Source: Bacteroidales bacterium
Lineage (GTDB): Bacteria > Bacteroidota > Bacteroidia > Bacteroidales > UBA12077
Assembly (NCBI GenBank): GCA_016342685.1
Contig: JAEINU010000004.1
Span: 310,001 to 374,000 of the forward strand
Reading direction: 5' to 3'
Length of the DNA stretch: 64,000 bases
Below, in pieces: positions 19,294 to 27,177 of the stretch (its first letter is position 1; every line of letters begins with the position of its first letter). A model generated the notes under the pieces. The model saw only the letters and a program-made list of their open reading frames with translations, had not been told where the DNA came from and ran no database searches. The translations under genes and the position numbers were made by a program.

Positions 19294-20442
19294 TTATTTA
19301 TTAATCCAAAAATCAGGTTTAGTTAATTCACCACCATTATTGGTACAATCAAAACAACTTAGTTTTACTTCACCAATATCACCATCATCGTTTATTACAA
19401 AATAACGAGGTATAGGTCTTAACATGGAGTAAATTATTAGAGGATCGGTTATTGTAAAGCATTTTTCATAATTAAAAGAAGAAAATTGATTGTCAACAAA
19501 TAAACGCTTTTGGGAAATAGATGCTACAGTAAAATATCCCAATACTATGTCTTCTGGATTGTCTATATTTTTAATATTGCTAACAATATTAGAGGGTTGT
19601 GATGTATACAAGAAATTATCTGCTGATATTTGATCTTCAATTGCTTTCCAAAAACAATAAGTATCTTCATCAATTGTAAATTGATTAACAAGAATACTGT
19701 ATTTTATCATTAATTTTTTTGAGTCAGTACCAACAAAGTGGAGTTTTTTATTTGAAATCTCTGGATATGTTAAACTTGCCATTTCTGCGGTAAAAATTTT
19801 ATTAATTCGTTCTGTTTCCCAGCATCTATAAGTATCATCAAAATTCAAATTTGTATCTTGATTAACCACATGTGTTATGCCATCAAAGACTGCATATAAT
19901 TTATAGTCTACCGTGTATTCATACGATTCAGTAATGTTCCATAACAAATATGTTTCTAATGAAGGTGCAAGTTCTGTATTTACAAAAAATTCGTAACCTT
20001 TCAATCTTTCGGGATCATTTAATACTTCAATACTAGTTGTATCGGCATATATTAATTTTATTCCGATAGGTTCGATTAGTTCATGATAATTACTTTCGTA
20101 TTTGACATTATTCTTTGTAGTAACAGAAAGTTTATACTTATTCCCGATTATTCCTTTTATGCCATCCTTGCTAGATTTATAAACACCAGGTTCTGTCTCA
20201 GATAGAATCTCTTCTAATCCTTGATTATCTGATATGGCTACCTGACATTCACTAACAGGATATACTTTTGGATCGTCTAAATTAGATGATGTTGATACTT
20301 TAATAGTATAAGGACCTGCCTCATTTGAAAGAAAACCTTCTATAACAATCAAATTTTTATTATTTGATGGATCAAGAGGAATATTTTCTTTACATCCAAG
20401 GAACAATAGAATTAATACTATGAGAAATCTAACTTTCATCAC
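19294..20442 (-). CDS. DUF4249 lipoprotein 7 of 9
   Basis: 382 aa; signal peptide with acyl-Cys17 (LILLFLGCKENI). Conserved blocks include LIVIEGFLSNEAGPYTIKVS, YLLWNITESYEYTVDYKLY, CWETERINKIFTAEMASLTY, KLHFVGTDSKKLMIKYSILV, FWKAIEDQISADNFLYTSQP and GYFTVASISQKRLFV. It is the nearest paralogue of the gene at 16990 and shares the VNQDTxxNFxDTYRCW insertion and the RPIPRYF segment, which points to duplication of one from the other with the gene at 18150 lying between them. It ends CFDCTNNGGELTKPDFW, keeping both cysteines but with Thr for the usual Arg. The first codons read MMK; either Met could be used. Confidence 0.87.
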   Translation of the reverse strand: MMKVRFLIVLILLFLGCKENIPLDPSNNKNLIVIEGFLSNEAGPYTIKVSTSSNLDDPKVYPVSECQVAISDNQGLEEILSETEPGVYKSSKDGIKGIIGNKYKLSVTTKNNVKYESNYHELIEPIGIKLIYADTTSIEVLNDPERLKGYEFFVNTELAPSLETYLLWNITESYEYTVDYKLYAVFDGITHVVNQDTNLNFDDTYRCWETERINKIFTAEMASLTYPEISNKKLHFVGTDSKKLMIKYSILVNQFTIDEDTYCFWKAIEDQISADNFLYTSQPSNIVSNIKNIDNPEDIVLGYFTVASISQKRLFVDNQFSSFNYEKCFTITDPLIIYSMLRPIPRYFVINDDGDIGEVKLSCFDCTNNGGELTKPDFWINK

Positions 20443-20450
20443 CTTTAAAT

Positions 20451-21587
20451 TTAGTCAATCCAAAAATCAGGTTTGTTTAATTCTCCACCATGCATTCTGC
20501 AGTCTAAGCATTCTTTTTTAACACTTCCAATCCATCCATCGTCCTTCATTACCATATATATTATTCCATACTCATCTCTATTGGTTTCCCAAAAATCTTC
20601 ATTAAGAATAACATAACACTTATTATAATTAATTGGTAAATAGGGTCTGTTCACGAATATTCTTTTTTGTGATAGGGATGCAACTGTGAAATGACCTAGA
20701 ACACTTTCTTCTGGTTTGCTGATATTTTTAATGTTTCCTTTAATATTATATGATTGTGAAATAGAAAGGACATTGCTAGAGGTCATTTGATCTTCAATAT
20801 CTTTCCAAAAAGAATATGATTTTTCATCAATAGTATATTGATTTATAAGTAAGCTATATCTTATTGATAATCGTCGGGAATTTGCACTAACAAAATGTAA
20901 TCTTTTTCCATTAATCTGCGAGCTAGTTAAACTGCCGGTTTCGCCTGTAAAAACTTTCTTCACATTATCGGTTAGCCAACAAGTATAAAGAGTATCAAAA
21001 TTGGGAGCAAGATCACTCGCATTATTTAATATCTGATATGGTTCAAAATCGGCGTTGTATTCATAAGTTTCAACCATTGTCCAGAGAAAATATTTTGATT
21101 GTTCTTCGGCCTGTTTTGTATTTATAAAAAACTGATAACCAGGAACACCATATGGTTCTTCTTCAGACTCTTGATATTCTATTTCTTCATAAGCGGAATC
21201 GATTCCAGTGGGGGCTAACATTTCCTGAAATTCTGTTTCGTATTCTTCCTCATTAGGTGTGATAATTGAAAGTTTATAACTTTCTCCAATTTTACCTTGA
21301 ATCCCTGTTTTACTTGTTGTGTATAATCCTGGTTCAATTTCAGATAGTTTTTCCGAGTATCCCTGATCATCGAATATAGTAACTGTACAATTCGTTTTTG
21401 GATAGATAGCTGGATTATCAACTTGTGCCGAAGTCGATAATTTTATTCTGTACGGACCGGGATTATTTGTAATAAATCCTTCGACAACTAATGAATTATC
21501 AAACTGAATAGAGTCAATGTTAAATTCTTCTTTACAGCTTAAACCAAAGAGAACAAGAAATAGTAATGTGTTAGTTAATTTTTTCAT
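20451..21587 (-). CDS. DUF4249 lipoprotein 6 of 9
   Basis: 378 aa; lipobox Cys18 in LFGLSCKEEF. Blocks: LVVEGFITNNPGPYRIKLS, YFLWTMVETYEYNADFEPY, CWLTDNVKKVFTGETGSLT, RLHFVSANSRRLSIRYSLLI, FWKDIEDQMTSSNVLSISQS and GHFTVASLSQKRIFV. It pairs with the gene at 21605: both carry a DEYGxxYxV segment before the terminal CLDCR motif (here CLDCRMHGGELNKPDFW). The acidic run EEIEYQESEEEPYG in the middle marks a variable loop between two conserved halves, which differs in each paralogue and could be a recognition surface. No catalytic motif is visible. Confidence 0.87.
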   Translation of the reverse strand: MKKLTNTLLFLVLFGLSCKEEFNIDSIQFDNSLVVEGFITNNPGPYRIKLSTSAQVDNPAIYPKTNCTVTIFDDQGYSEKLSEIEPGLYTTSKTGIQGKIGESYKLSIITPNEEEYETEFQEMLAPTGIDSAYEEIEYQESEEEPYGVPGYQFFINTKQAEEQSKYFLWTMVETYEYNADFEPYQILNNASDLAPNFDTLYTCWLTDNVKKVFTGETGSLTSSQINGKRLHFVSANSRRLSIRYSLLINQYTIDEKSYSFWKDIEDQMTSSNVLSISQSYNIKGNIKNISKPEESVLGHFTVASLSQKRIFVNRPYLPINYNKCYVILNEDFWETNRDEYGIIYMVMKDDGWIGSVKKECLDCRMHGGELNKPDFWID

Positions 21588-21604
21588 ATTTTTTTATTTG
21601 ATTT

Positions 21605-22747
21605 TTAATCAATCCAATAATCAGGTTTTTTTATTTCTCCACCGTCGAATCTACAATCTAAACAATGGGGTTTGATGCTTCCAACTAAATCATTATGTGT
21701 TTTTACAAGGTATACGAGGCCATATTCGTCTGCAGCATTACCCCAATCATTCTTGGGAAGAATCACCCAACATATTTCATAACTGAAAGATACTTCTGGT
21801 CTATCAACAAAAATTCTTTTTTCGTTAACCGAAGCAACTGTGAAATGTCCTAACACAATTTCTGTTGAATCGTTAACATTTACAATTCCTCCTTTAATAT
21901 TATAAGGTTGAGTTAAAAACAAGAAATTTTCTCCAGAAAGCTGATCCTCAATTCCTTTCCAAAAAGTGTAGGAGGTTTTATCTATTGTATATTGTTTAAC
22001 TAATAGACTATATCTATGCGTTAATTTCTTGGTATTAGTATTAACAAAGTGCAATGCTTTATTTGATATTAGAGGGTTTGTTAAGCTTGCTGTTTCTGCA
22101 GTATAAATTTGTTTAATATCATTCGTTTTCCAACATCGATATAGTGGTGTATAATCTCTAATAAACTCTTCGTTTCTATCGTCAACTTGCGTCACATCAA
22201 AAACCGTAAAGTCTACTGTATATTCATATGTTTCATTTAATGTCCACAAGAAATAACTTTCAGAAATATCAGATTGCTTTGTATTGATATAAAATTGATA
22301 TCCTGGATTTTGAAATGAACTTCCATCAGATTCGTGATATTCAATTTCTGCATAAATTGAATCAATTTCTCCAGGCTCAATCATTTTTTGGAATTCCGAC
22401 ACATACTCCTTATCATCTGGTGTGGTAATCGAAATTTTATAGCTGTTGCCAACTTTGCCAAGTATTTGGTCAGTTATATATATTCCTGGTTCTTGCTCGG
22501 TTAGTTGTTCGTAAAACCCTGTGTTATCATATATTGTAATATTACAGTTGGTTATAGGATAAATTTGAGGGTCGTCGACATGTGAGGATTTTGAAATCTT
22601 GATTGTATATGGACCAGATTCATTTGTAATAAATCCTTCAACGACAAAAAGACTTGATGTATCTGTGTGTGAAAGTTGAAATTCTTCTTTACAACCAGAG
22701 CTTAGAATGTTAAGTAGGATTAGTATTTCCCAAATAAGTTTTTTCAT
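21605..22747 (-). CDS. DUF4249 lipoprotein 5 of 9
   Basis: 380 aa from the ATG at 22747 (MKKLIWEILILL), chosen over an ATG 18 bp upstream because it gives a standard signal peptide and avoids overlap with the preceding gene. The acyl-Cys is residue 19 (ILSSGCKEEF). Blocks: LFVVEGFITNESGPYTIKIS, YFLWTLNETYEYTVDFTVF, CWKTNDIKQIYTAETASLT, ALHFVNTNTKKLTHRYSLLV, FWKGIEDQLSGENFLFLTQP and GHFTVASVNEKRIFV. It ends CLDCRFDGGEIKKPDYW. The central variable loop is different from its nearest sibling at 20451 although the flanking halves are close, which fits diversification of a binding loop after duplication. Confidence 0.87.
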   Translation of the reverse strand: MKKLIWEILILLNILSSGCKEEFQLSHTDTSSLFVVEGFITNESGPYTIKISKSSHVDDPQIYPITNCNITIYDNTGFYEQLTEQEPGIYITDQILGKVGNSYKISITTPDDKEYVSEFQKMIEPGEIDSIYAEIEYHESDGSSFQNPGYQFYINTKQSDISESYFLWTLNETYEYTVDFTVFDVTQVDDRNEEFIRDYTPLYRCWKTNDIKQIYTAETASLTNPLISNKALHFVNTNTKKLTHRYSLLVKQYTIDKTSYTFWKGIEDQLSGENFLFLTQPYNIKGGIVNVNDSTEIVLGHFTVASVNEKRIFVDRPEVSFSYEICWVILPKNDWGNAADEYGLVYLVKTHNDLVGSIKPHCLDCRFDGGEIKKPDYWID

Positions 22748-22752
22748 AGCTT

Positions 22753-23901
22753 TTAATTTATCCAAAAATCAGGTTTTTCTAATTTTCCACCATGTGATCT
22801 ACAATCTAAGCAATCATATTCTATAATACCCATAGTACCATCATCATTTAATACAAAATACCATGGTAGGGGTCTATGTAAATCCTTCCATTCAAGTAAT
22901 ACATAGCATTTTTCATATGATATATCTTCGTGAGGATTTGCTGCAAAGATTCTTTTTGTGCGAACAGAAGCAACTGTGAAATAACCAAAGATTGTTTCAT
23001 CTGGGTTATCAGGGTTCGTTATATTACTCTTTATATTACTAGGCTGAGTTACAAAAAGCACATTTTCATCTGAAATTTGATCTTCGAAAGCTTTCCAGAA
23101 TAAGTGTGCCTCTTTATTAATAGTGTATTGCTTTAACAGTAAACTATACATTACAGAAAGACGTCTTGAGTTTGTTCCAATAAAATTTAATTTTTTATTT
23201 TTTATTTTAGGAATAGTTAAAGTTGCTGTTTCTGCGGTAAAAACATTTTTCACGGGGGCTGTTCTCCAACAAGTATAGTACGGCGAAAAATCTGGGCAAC
23301 CTATGGTGTCAGTTGCGCAGTATATCGTTCCATATTGAGTAAGCATAGCAAACAAAGTAAAATCTGCAGTATATTCATAGGTTTCCGTGAGGTCCCATAA
23401 GAAATAGGAGCTGTCCTTTTGAGCTGTTTCTGTGCTGATATAGAATTGATAGCCTGGCAAGTCTACAGGATCATTAACAATCTCATGATATTCAAGATTT
23501 GCATATAAGGAGTCAATTCCAACAGGTTCCAGCATTTCTTGAAATTCGGTTTCATATTTATTATTCTCAGGAGTTAATATTGATATTTTATATTTATTTC
23601 CTACAGTCCCTTGAATACCATTCTCTTTGGTAATATAAGATCCGGGTTCTTTTTCTGTTAAGACTTCTGAATAACCTTTATCGTCGTAAATAATAACCTC
23701 ACAATTAGTAAATGGGATTTTTGTTGGTTTATTAATAGTACTCGTTTTTGAAACTTTAATAGAATAAGGTCCTGAATCATTTGTAATAAAACCTTCAAAC
23801 ACCATTAATTCCTGATAGTCTTTTGTTTCAAGATTAAATTCTTCTTTGCAACTGAGGCTAAAGAGAATAATAAGTATTAATATGTTTCTAATTTTGAACA
23901 T
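22753..23901 (-). CDS. DUF4249 lipoprotein 4 of 9
   Basis: 382 aa; lipobox Cys18 in LFSLSCKEEF. It is the nearest relative of the gene at 23913: both share KDYQELMVFEGFITN, EIVNDxVDLPGYQFY, the CPDxSPYYTCWRTAPVK segment and RPLPWYF...GTMGxxEYDCLDCRSHGG. This is the most recent-looking duplication in the array. Other blocks: YFLWDLTETYEYTADFTLF, KLNFIGTNSRRLSVMYSLLL, FWKAFEDQISDENVLFVTQP and GYFTVASVRTKRIFA. An extra cysteine pair (YCATDTIGC) sits in the central loop and has a counterpart in the sibling. It begins 11 bp after the stop of that sibling. Confidence 0.88.
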   Translation of the reverse strand: MFKIRNILILIILFSLSCKEEFNLETKDYQELMVFEGFITNDSGPYSIKVSKTSTINKPTKIPFTNCEVIIYDDKGYSEVLTEKEPGSYITKENGIQGTVGNKYKISILTPENNKYETEFQEMLEPVGIDSLYANLEYHEIVNDPVDLPGYQFYISTETAQKDSSYFLWDLTETYEYTADFTLFAMLTQYGTIYCATDTIGCPDFSPYYTCWRTAPVKNVFTAETATLTIPKIKNKKLNFIGTNSRRLSVMYSLLLKQYTINKEAHLFWKAFEDQISDENVLFVTQPSNIKSNITNPDNPDETIFGYFTVASVRTKRIFAANPHEDISYEKCYVLLEWKDLHRPLPWYFVLNDDGTMGIIEYDCLDCRSHGGKLEKPDFWIN

Positions 23902-23912
23902 TTGGCTATTTT

Positions 23913-25061
23913 TTAATTAATCCAATAATCAGGTTTTTCCAATACACCGCCATGTGATCTGCAATCAAGACAGTCATATTCTACAACTCCCATTGTACCT
24001 TCATCTAGGGTAAAATACCAAGGCAGAGGTCTTCTTAACTCGCTCCAATCAGTAATTACATAGCATTTTTCATAGCTAAATCCTTCTCTGGGATTTTCAA
24101 CAAAGATCCTTTTTTGGGTTCGTGAGCCAACAGTAAAGTAGCCTAGAATAGTTTCATCAGGATTATTAATATTTTTAATATTGCTTTTAATATTACTTGG
24201 CTGTGTTGAAAAAAGGAAATTATCTTCTGAAATCTGATTTTCGAATGCTTTCCAAAATGTATAGGCATCCTTATCAATATGATATTGACCAACTAATATG
24301 CTATAGATTTCAGTAAGCCTTTTTGAATCTGTTCCAACAAAATGTAATTTTTTATTTTTTATTTTTGGAAAAGTTAAACTAGCGGTTTCAGCAGTATACA
24401 TTTTCTTTACAGGAGCTGTTCTCCAACAAGTATAATATGGAGAAAGATCTGGGCAACCTGTATCGTTATTGCAATATGTCATTCCATAGACCGTTCGTAT
24501 AGCAAAAAGTGTGAAATCTGCATTATATTCATATGTTTCCGTAAGATCCCATAAAAAATATGAGCTGTCCTTTTGAGCTGTTTCTGTGTTAACATAAAAC
24601 TGGTATCCAGGTAAATCTACAAGATCATTTACAATCTCATGATACTCTAGCTTTGCATATAGTGAGTCAATTTCGACGGGTTCTTGCATTTCTTGAAATA
24701 CAGTTTCATATTTATTATTGTCTGGTGTAGTTACACTTATTCTATATTTATTCCCTACTGTTCCTTTAATACCTTCTTTTTTTGTAATATAGGATCCAGG
24801 TTCAGTTTCTATTAAAACTTCAGAATACCCTTTATCGTCGTATATAATAACTTCACAATCCCTTAATGGGATTTCTAAGGGTTTATTTATTGTCGCTGAT
24901 TTTGAAACCTTTATAGTATAAGGACCAGGTTCATTTGTAATAAAACCTTCAAATACCATTAATTCTTGATAATCTTTACTTTCAAGTTGAAATTCTTCTT
25001 TACAAGCAAGAGAAAAAATGACAAAAAGAATTAAAATAATATTTAAACTAATTTTTCTCAT
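23913..25061 (-). CDS. DUF4249 lipoprotein 3 of 9
   Basis: 382 aa; lipobox Cys20 in VIFSLACKEEF. Blocks: LMVFEGFITNEPGPYTIKVS, YFLWDLTETYEYNADFTLF, CWRTAPVKKMYTAETASLT, KLHFVGTDSKRLTEIYSILV, FWKAFENQISEDNFLFSTQP and GYFTVGSRTQKRIFV. It ends CLDCRSHGGVLEKPDYW. The central loop has the cysteine pair YCNNDTGC like its sibling at 22753. Translation starts 12 bp after the end of the frameshifted pseudogene reading frame, so the spacing typical of the array is retained on that side. Confidence 0.88.
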   Translation of the reverse strand: MRKISLNIILILFVIFSLACKEEFQLESKDYQELMVFEGFITNEPGPYTIKVSKSATINKPLEIPLRDCEVIIYDDKGYSEVLIETEPGSYITKKEGIKGTVGNKYRISVTTPDNNKYETVFQEMQEPVEIDSLYAKLEYHEIVNDLVDLPGYQFYVNTETAQKDSSYFLWDLTETYEYNADFTLFAIRTVYGMTYCNNDTGCPDLSPYYTCWRTAPVKKMYTAETASLTFPKIKNKKLHFVGTDSKRLTEIYSILVGQYHIDKDAYTFWKAFENQISEDNFLFSTQPSNIKSNIKNINNPDETILGYFTVGSRTQKRIFVENPREGFSYEKCYVITDWSELRRPLPWYFTLDEGTMGVVEYDCLDCRSHGGVLEKPDYWIN

Positions 25062-25073
25062 AATGTTACAATA

Positions 25074-26011
25074 TTAGTAATATGTCCAAAAAATGGGTTT
25101 TTCAATTTCTCTTCCCCAATCTAAACAACGCTTTTCAATACTTCCCATAATGTCATCCTCTGTAATAAAATTATGAATTACTCCATTCTCGTCAGCTAAT
25201 TTTTTCATGCTTGAAGGATCTGTTTTATGCAGTAGACTTCATAACTTGTTGTTACAATTGATCTATCTACAAAGATTCTTTTTTGCTGCACTGATCCCAC
25301 GGTAAAATATCCGAAGATCTTTTCGTTAGGATTGTTTTTATTATAGACATTTCCCTCAACATTATATGGTTGAGATGCGTAAAGGACGTTATCCAAAGAA
25401 ATTTGATTTTCAATATTATTCCAAAACAGATAGGCTTCTTCATTAATCATATATTGCCTTACAAGGGTACTATATCTTATATTTAATCTTCTTGAATTGT
25501 TATCAACAAAATGCAATTTTCGTTGAGTTTCAGACTCTTTAGTGTCGATGAAAAATTGGTATCCTGAGAGTTCATAGGAATCATCAACCAGTTCTTTGTT
25601 TTCGTATGATGCATATAAGGAGTCAATTTCAATAATTTGAGGAATTTTTTGAAAATAAGTTTCGTATTCTGTTCCAGTATGAGATTTGTTTAGAAGTTTG
25701 TAGCTTAATCCTATCTTGCCTTGCAATCCATTCATATCAGTATTGTATACGTCTGGTGAAGTTTCTTTTAAAGATTCAGCGTTTCCCAGATCATCAATAA
25801 TTTTTACAGAATAACCGCTTAAGGGAATAGTATTATTTAGATTTACCTGTGATGAAAGTGATAACTTAACCGTGTATGGATCCGCCTCATTTGTAATAAC
25901 TCCATCAACAACTAAATGGGTTTCATTTGTATTAATGTCCAAAAGAAATTCTTCTTTACAAGCAAAGCCTAAAAGAACAATTACAATTAGAATGTATTTT
26001 ATTAGGAACAT
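25074..26011 (-). pseudogene. DUF4249 lipoprotein 2 of 9, deleted and frameshifted
   Basis: The open frame from 26011 begins normally (signal peptide, acyl-Cys18 in LLGFACKEEF, HLVVDGVITNEADPYTVKLS) but lacks about 70-80 residues in the middle. TKESETQ runs straight into RKLHFVDNNSRRL, so the whole YFLWQ...ESYEY to CW...FTGE block is gone by an in-frame deletion. The frame then stops at 25205 shortly after SYEVYCIK. Reading on in another frame recovers DPSSMKKLADENGVIHN and DIMGSIEKRCLD, matching the gene at 26026 (DPVTMDELTDENGVVHY, GIMGSIKKSCFD), and reaches a stop at 25074. One missing base in an A-run near 25220 explains this. The recovered tail also lacks the second Cys and GG of the terminal motif, so decay is real even if the frameshift were a sequencing error. 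Confidence 0.85.
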
Positions 26012-26025
26012 GATTATATATTAGT

Positions 26026-27177
26026 TTAATCAATCCAAAAAATAGGTTTTGTTAATTTTCCTCCCAAATTCCTACAATCAAAACAACTTTTTTTAATACT
26101 TCCCATAATACCATCTCGATTTAAAACATAATGCACGACCCCATTTTCATCAGTGAGTTCGTCCATTGTCACTGGATCAACATTTACAAAGCAAACTTCA
26201 AAATTAAAGTTGGCGTTTAATGGTCTGTTTACAAAAATTCTTTTTTCTTTAACTGAAGCAACAGTAAAATAACCAAAGGTTGTTTCTTCAGAATTTTTGA
26301 TGTTGTGCAAATTACCTTCAATATTAACTGGTTGTGAGGCATACAGTGGATTTTCCTCTGAAATTTGCGCTTCAATTTTATTCCAAAATAAATATGCATC
26401 TTCTGTTATTGAATATTGCTCAACGTTTGCTGCATACCTAACACTAAGCCTTCTGGAGTTTGTCCCTACAAAGTTGAGCTTTTGTTGAGATATAAGGGGT
26501 TGGGTTAAACTTGATGTTTCACCAGTAAATATTGTATTTACATTTTCGGTTTCCCAACAAGTAGCTGTCTGATCAAAAAGAGCTGATGTATCCTGCAGAA
26601 CAATTTTGAATCCTAAATAATCTCGAATAGCATACAAATCAAAGTCAACAGAATATTCATATGATTCAGTAATTTGCCATAAAAAATAGTTTTCCTTTTG
26701 AGTAGATTCCTTTGTATTTAAATAGAACTGATAACCATTTAAACCTTCTGAGTCATTCACTATTTCTTTGTTTTCGAACAAGGCATACAAAGAATCAATA
26801 TCAACAGGTTCTTGCATTTCTTGAAAGTTAGTTTCATACTCTTTGCCACTAGAGGACACAACAGATAGTTTATAACTCATACCAACTTCGCCTCTAATAC
26901 CATTGACATCTGTTACGTACTTCCCTGGTTTTTTTTCAATTAATAATTCGTTGTTACCATTATTATCAATTATTCTTACAGCACAACCCGTATAGGGTTC
27001 TATAGCAGAATTTGCAACTTTTGAAGATAACGAAAGATTAATTGTGTAAGGGCCAGTTTCATTTGTTATAGAACCATCAATAACCAATATTTCTTCATTG
27101 TCTCCAAAGTCGAGAATAAACTCCTCTCTGCAGCCAATAAAAAGAATTCCAATAATAAATAATAAATATCTAATCAT
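26026..27177 (-). CDS. DUF4249 lipoprotein 1 of 9 (next to the TonB receptor)
   Basis: 383 aa from the ATG at 27177 (MIRYLLFIIGILFIGC, acyl-Cys16); an ATG 12 bp upstream is possible but extends past the natural signal peptide. Blocks: LVIDGSITNETGPYTINLS, YFLWQITESYEYSVDFDLY, CWETENVNTIFTGETSSLT, KLNFVGTNSRRLSVRYAANV, FWNKIEAQISEENPLYASQP and GYFTVASVKEKRIFV, ending CFDCRNLGGKLTKPIFW. The start overlaps the end of the TonB-dependent receptor gene by 8 bp, so the two are translationally coupled. This member is therefore the best candidate for the receptor's own surface lipoprotein partner, by analogy with SusD-SusC pairs, although DUF4249 is not a SusD homologue. Confidence 0.9.
   Translation of the reverse strand: MIRYLLFIIGILFIGCREEFILDFGDNEEILVIDGSITNETGPYTINLSLSSKVANSAIEPYTGCAVRIIDNNGNNELLIEKKPGKYVTDVNGIRGEVGMSYKLSVVSSSGKEYETNFQEMQEPVDIDSLYALFENKEIVNDSEGLNGYQFYLNTKESTQKENYFLWQITESYEYSVDFDLYAIRDYLGFKIVLQDTSALFDQTATCWETENVNTIFTGETSSLTQPLISQQKLNFVGTNSRRLSVRYAANVEQYSITEDAYLFWNKIEAQISEENPLYASQPVNIEGNLHNIKNSEETTFGYFTVASVKEKRIFVNRPLNANFNFEVCFVNVDPVTMDELTDENGVVHYVLNRDGIMGSIKKSCFDCRNLGGKLTKPIFWID

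Noticed and set aside
25205-26011. An intact short DUF4249 gene of 268 aa
   Set aside because: The protein lacks the conserved centre and C-terminus, and the missing C-terminal frame is still readable downstream to 25074, so it is a decayed copy, not a genuine short variant.
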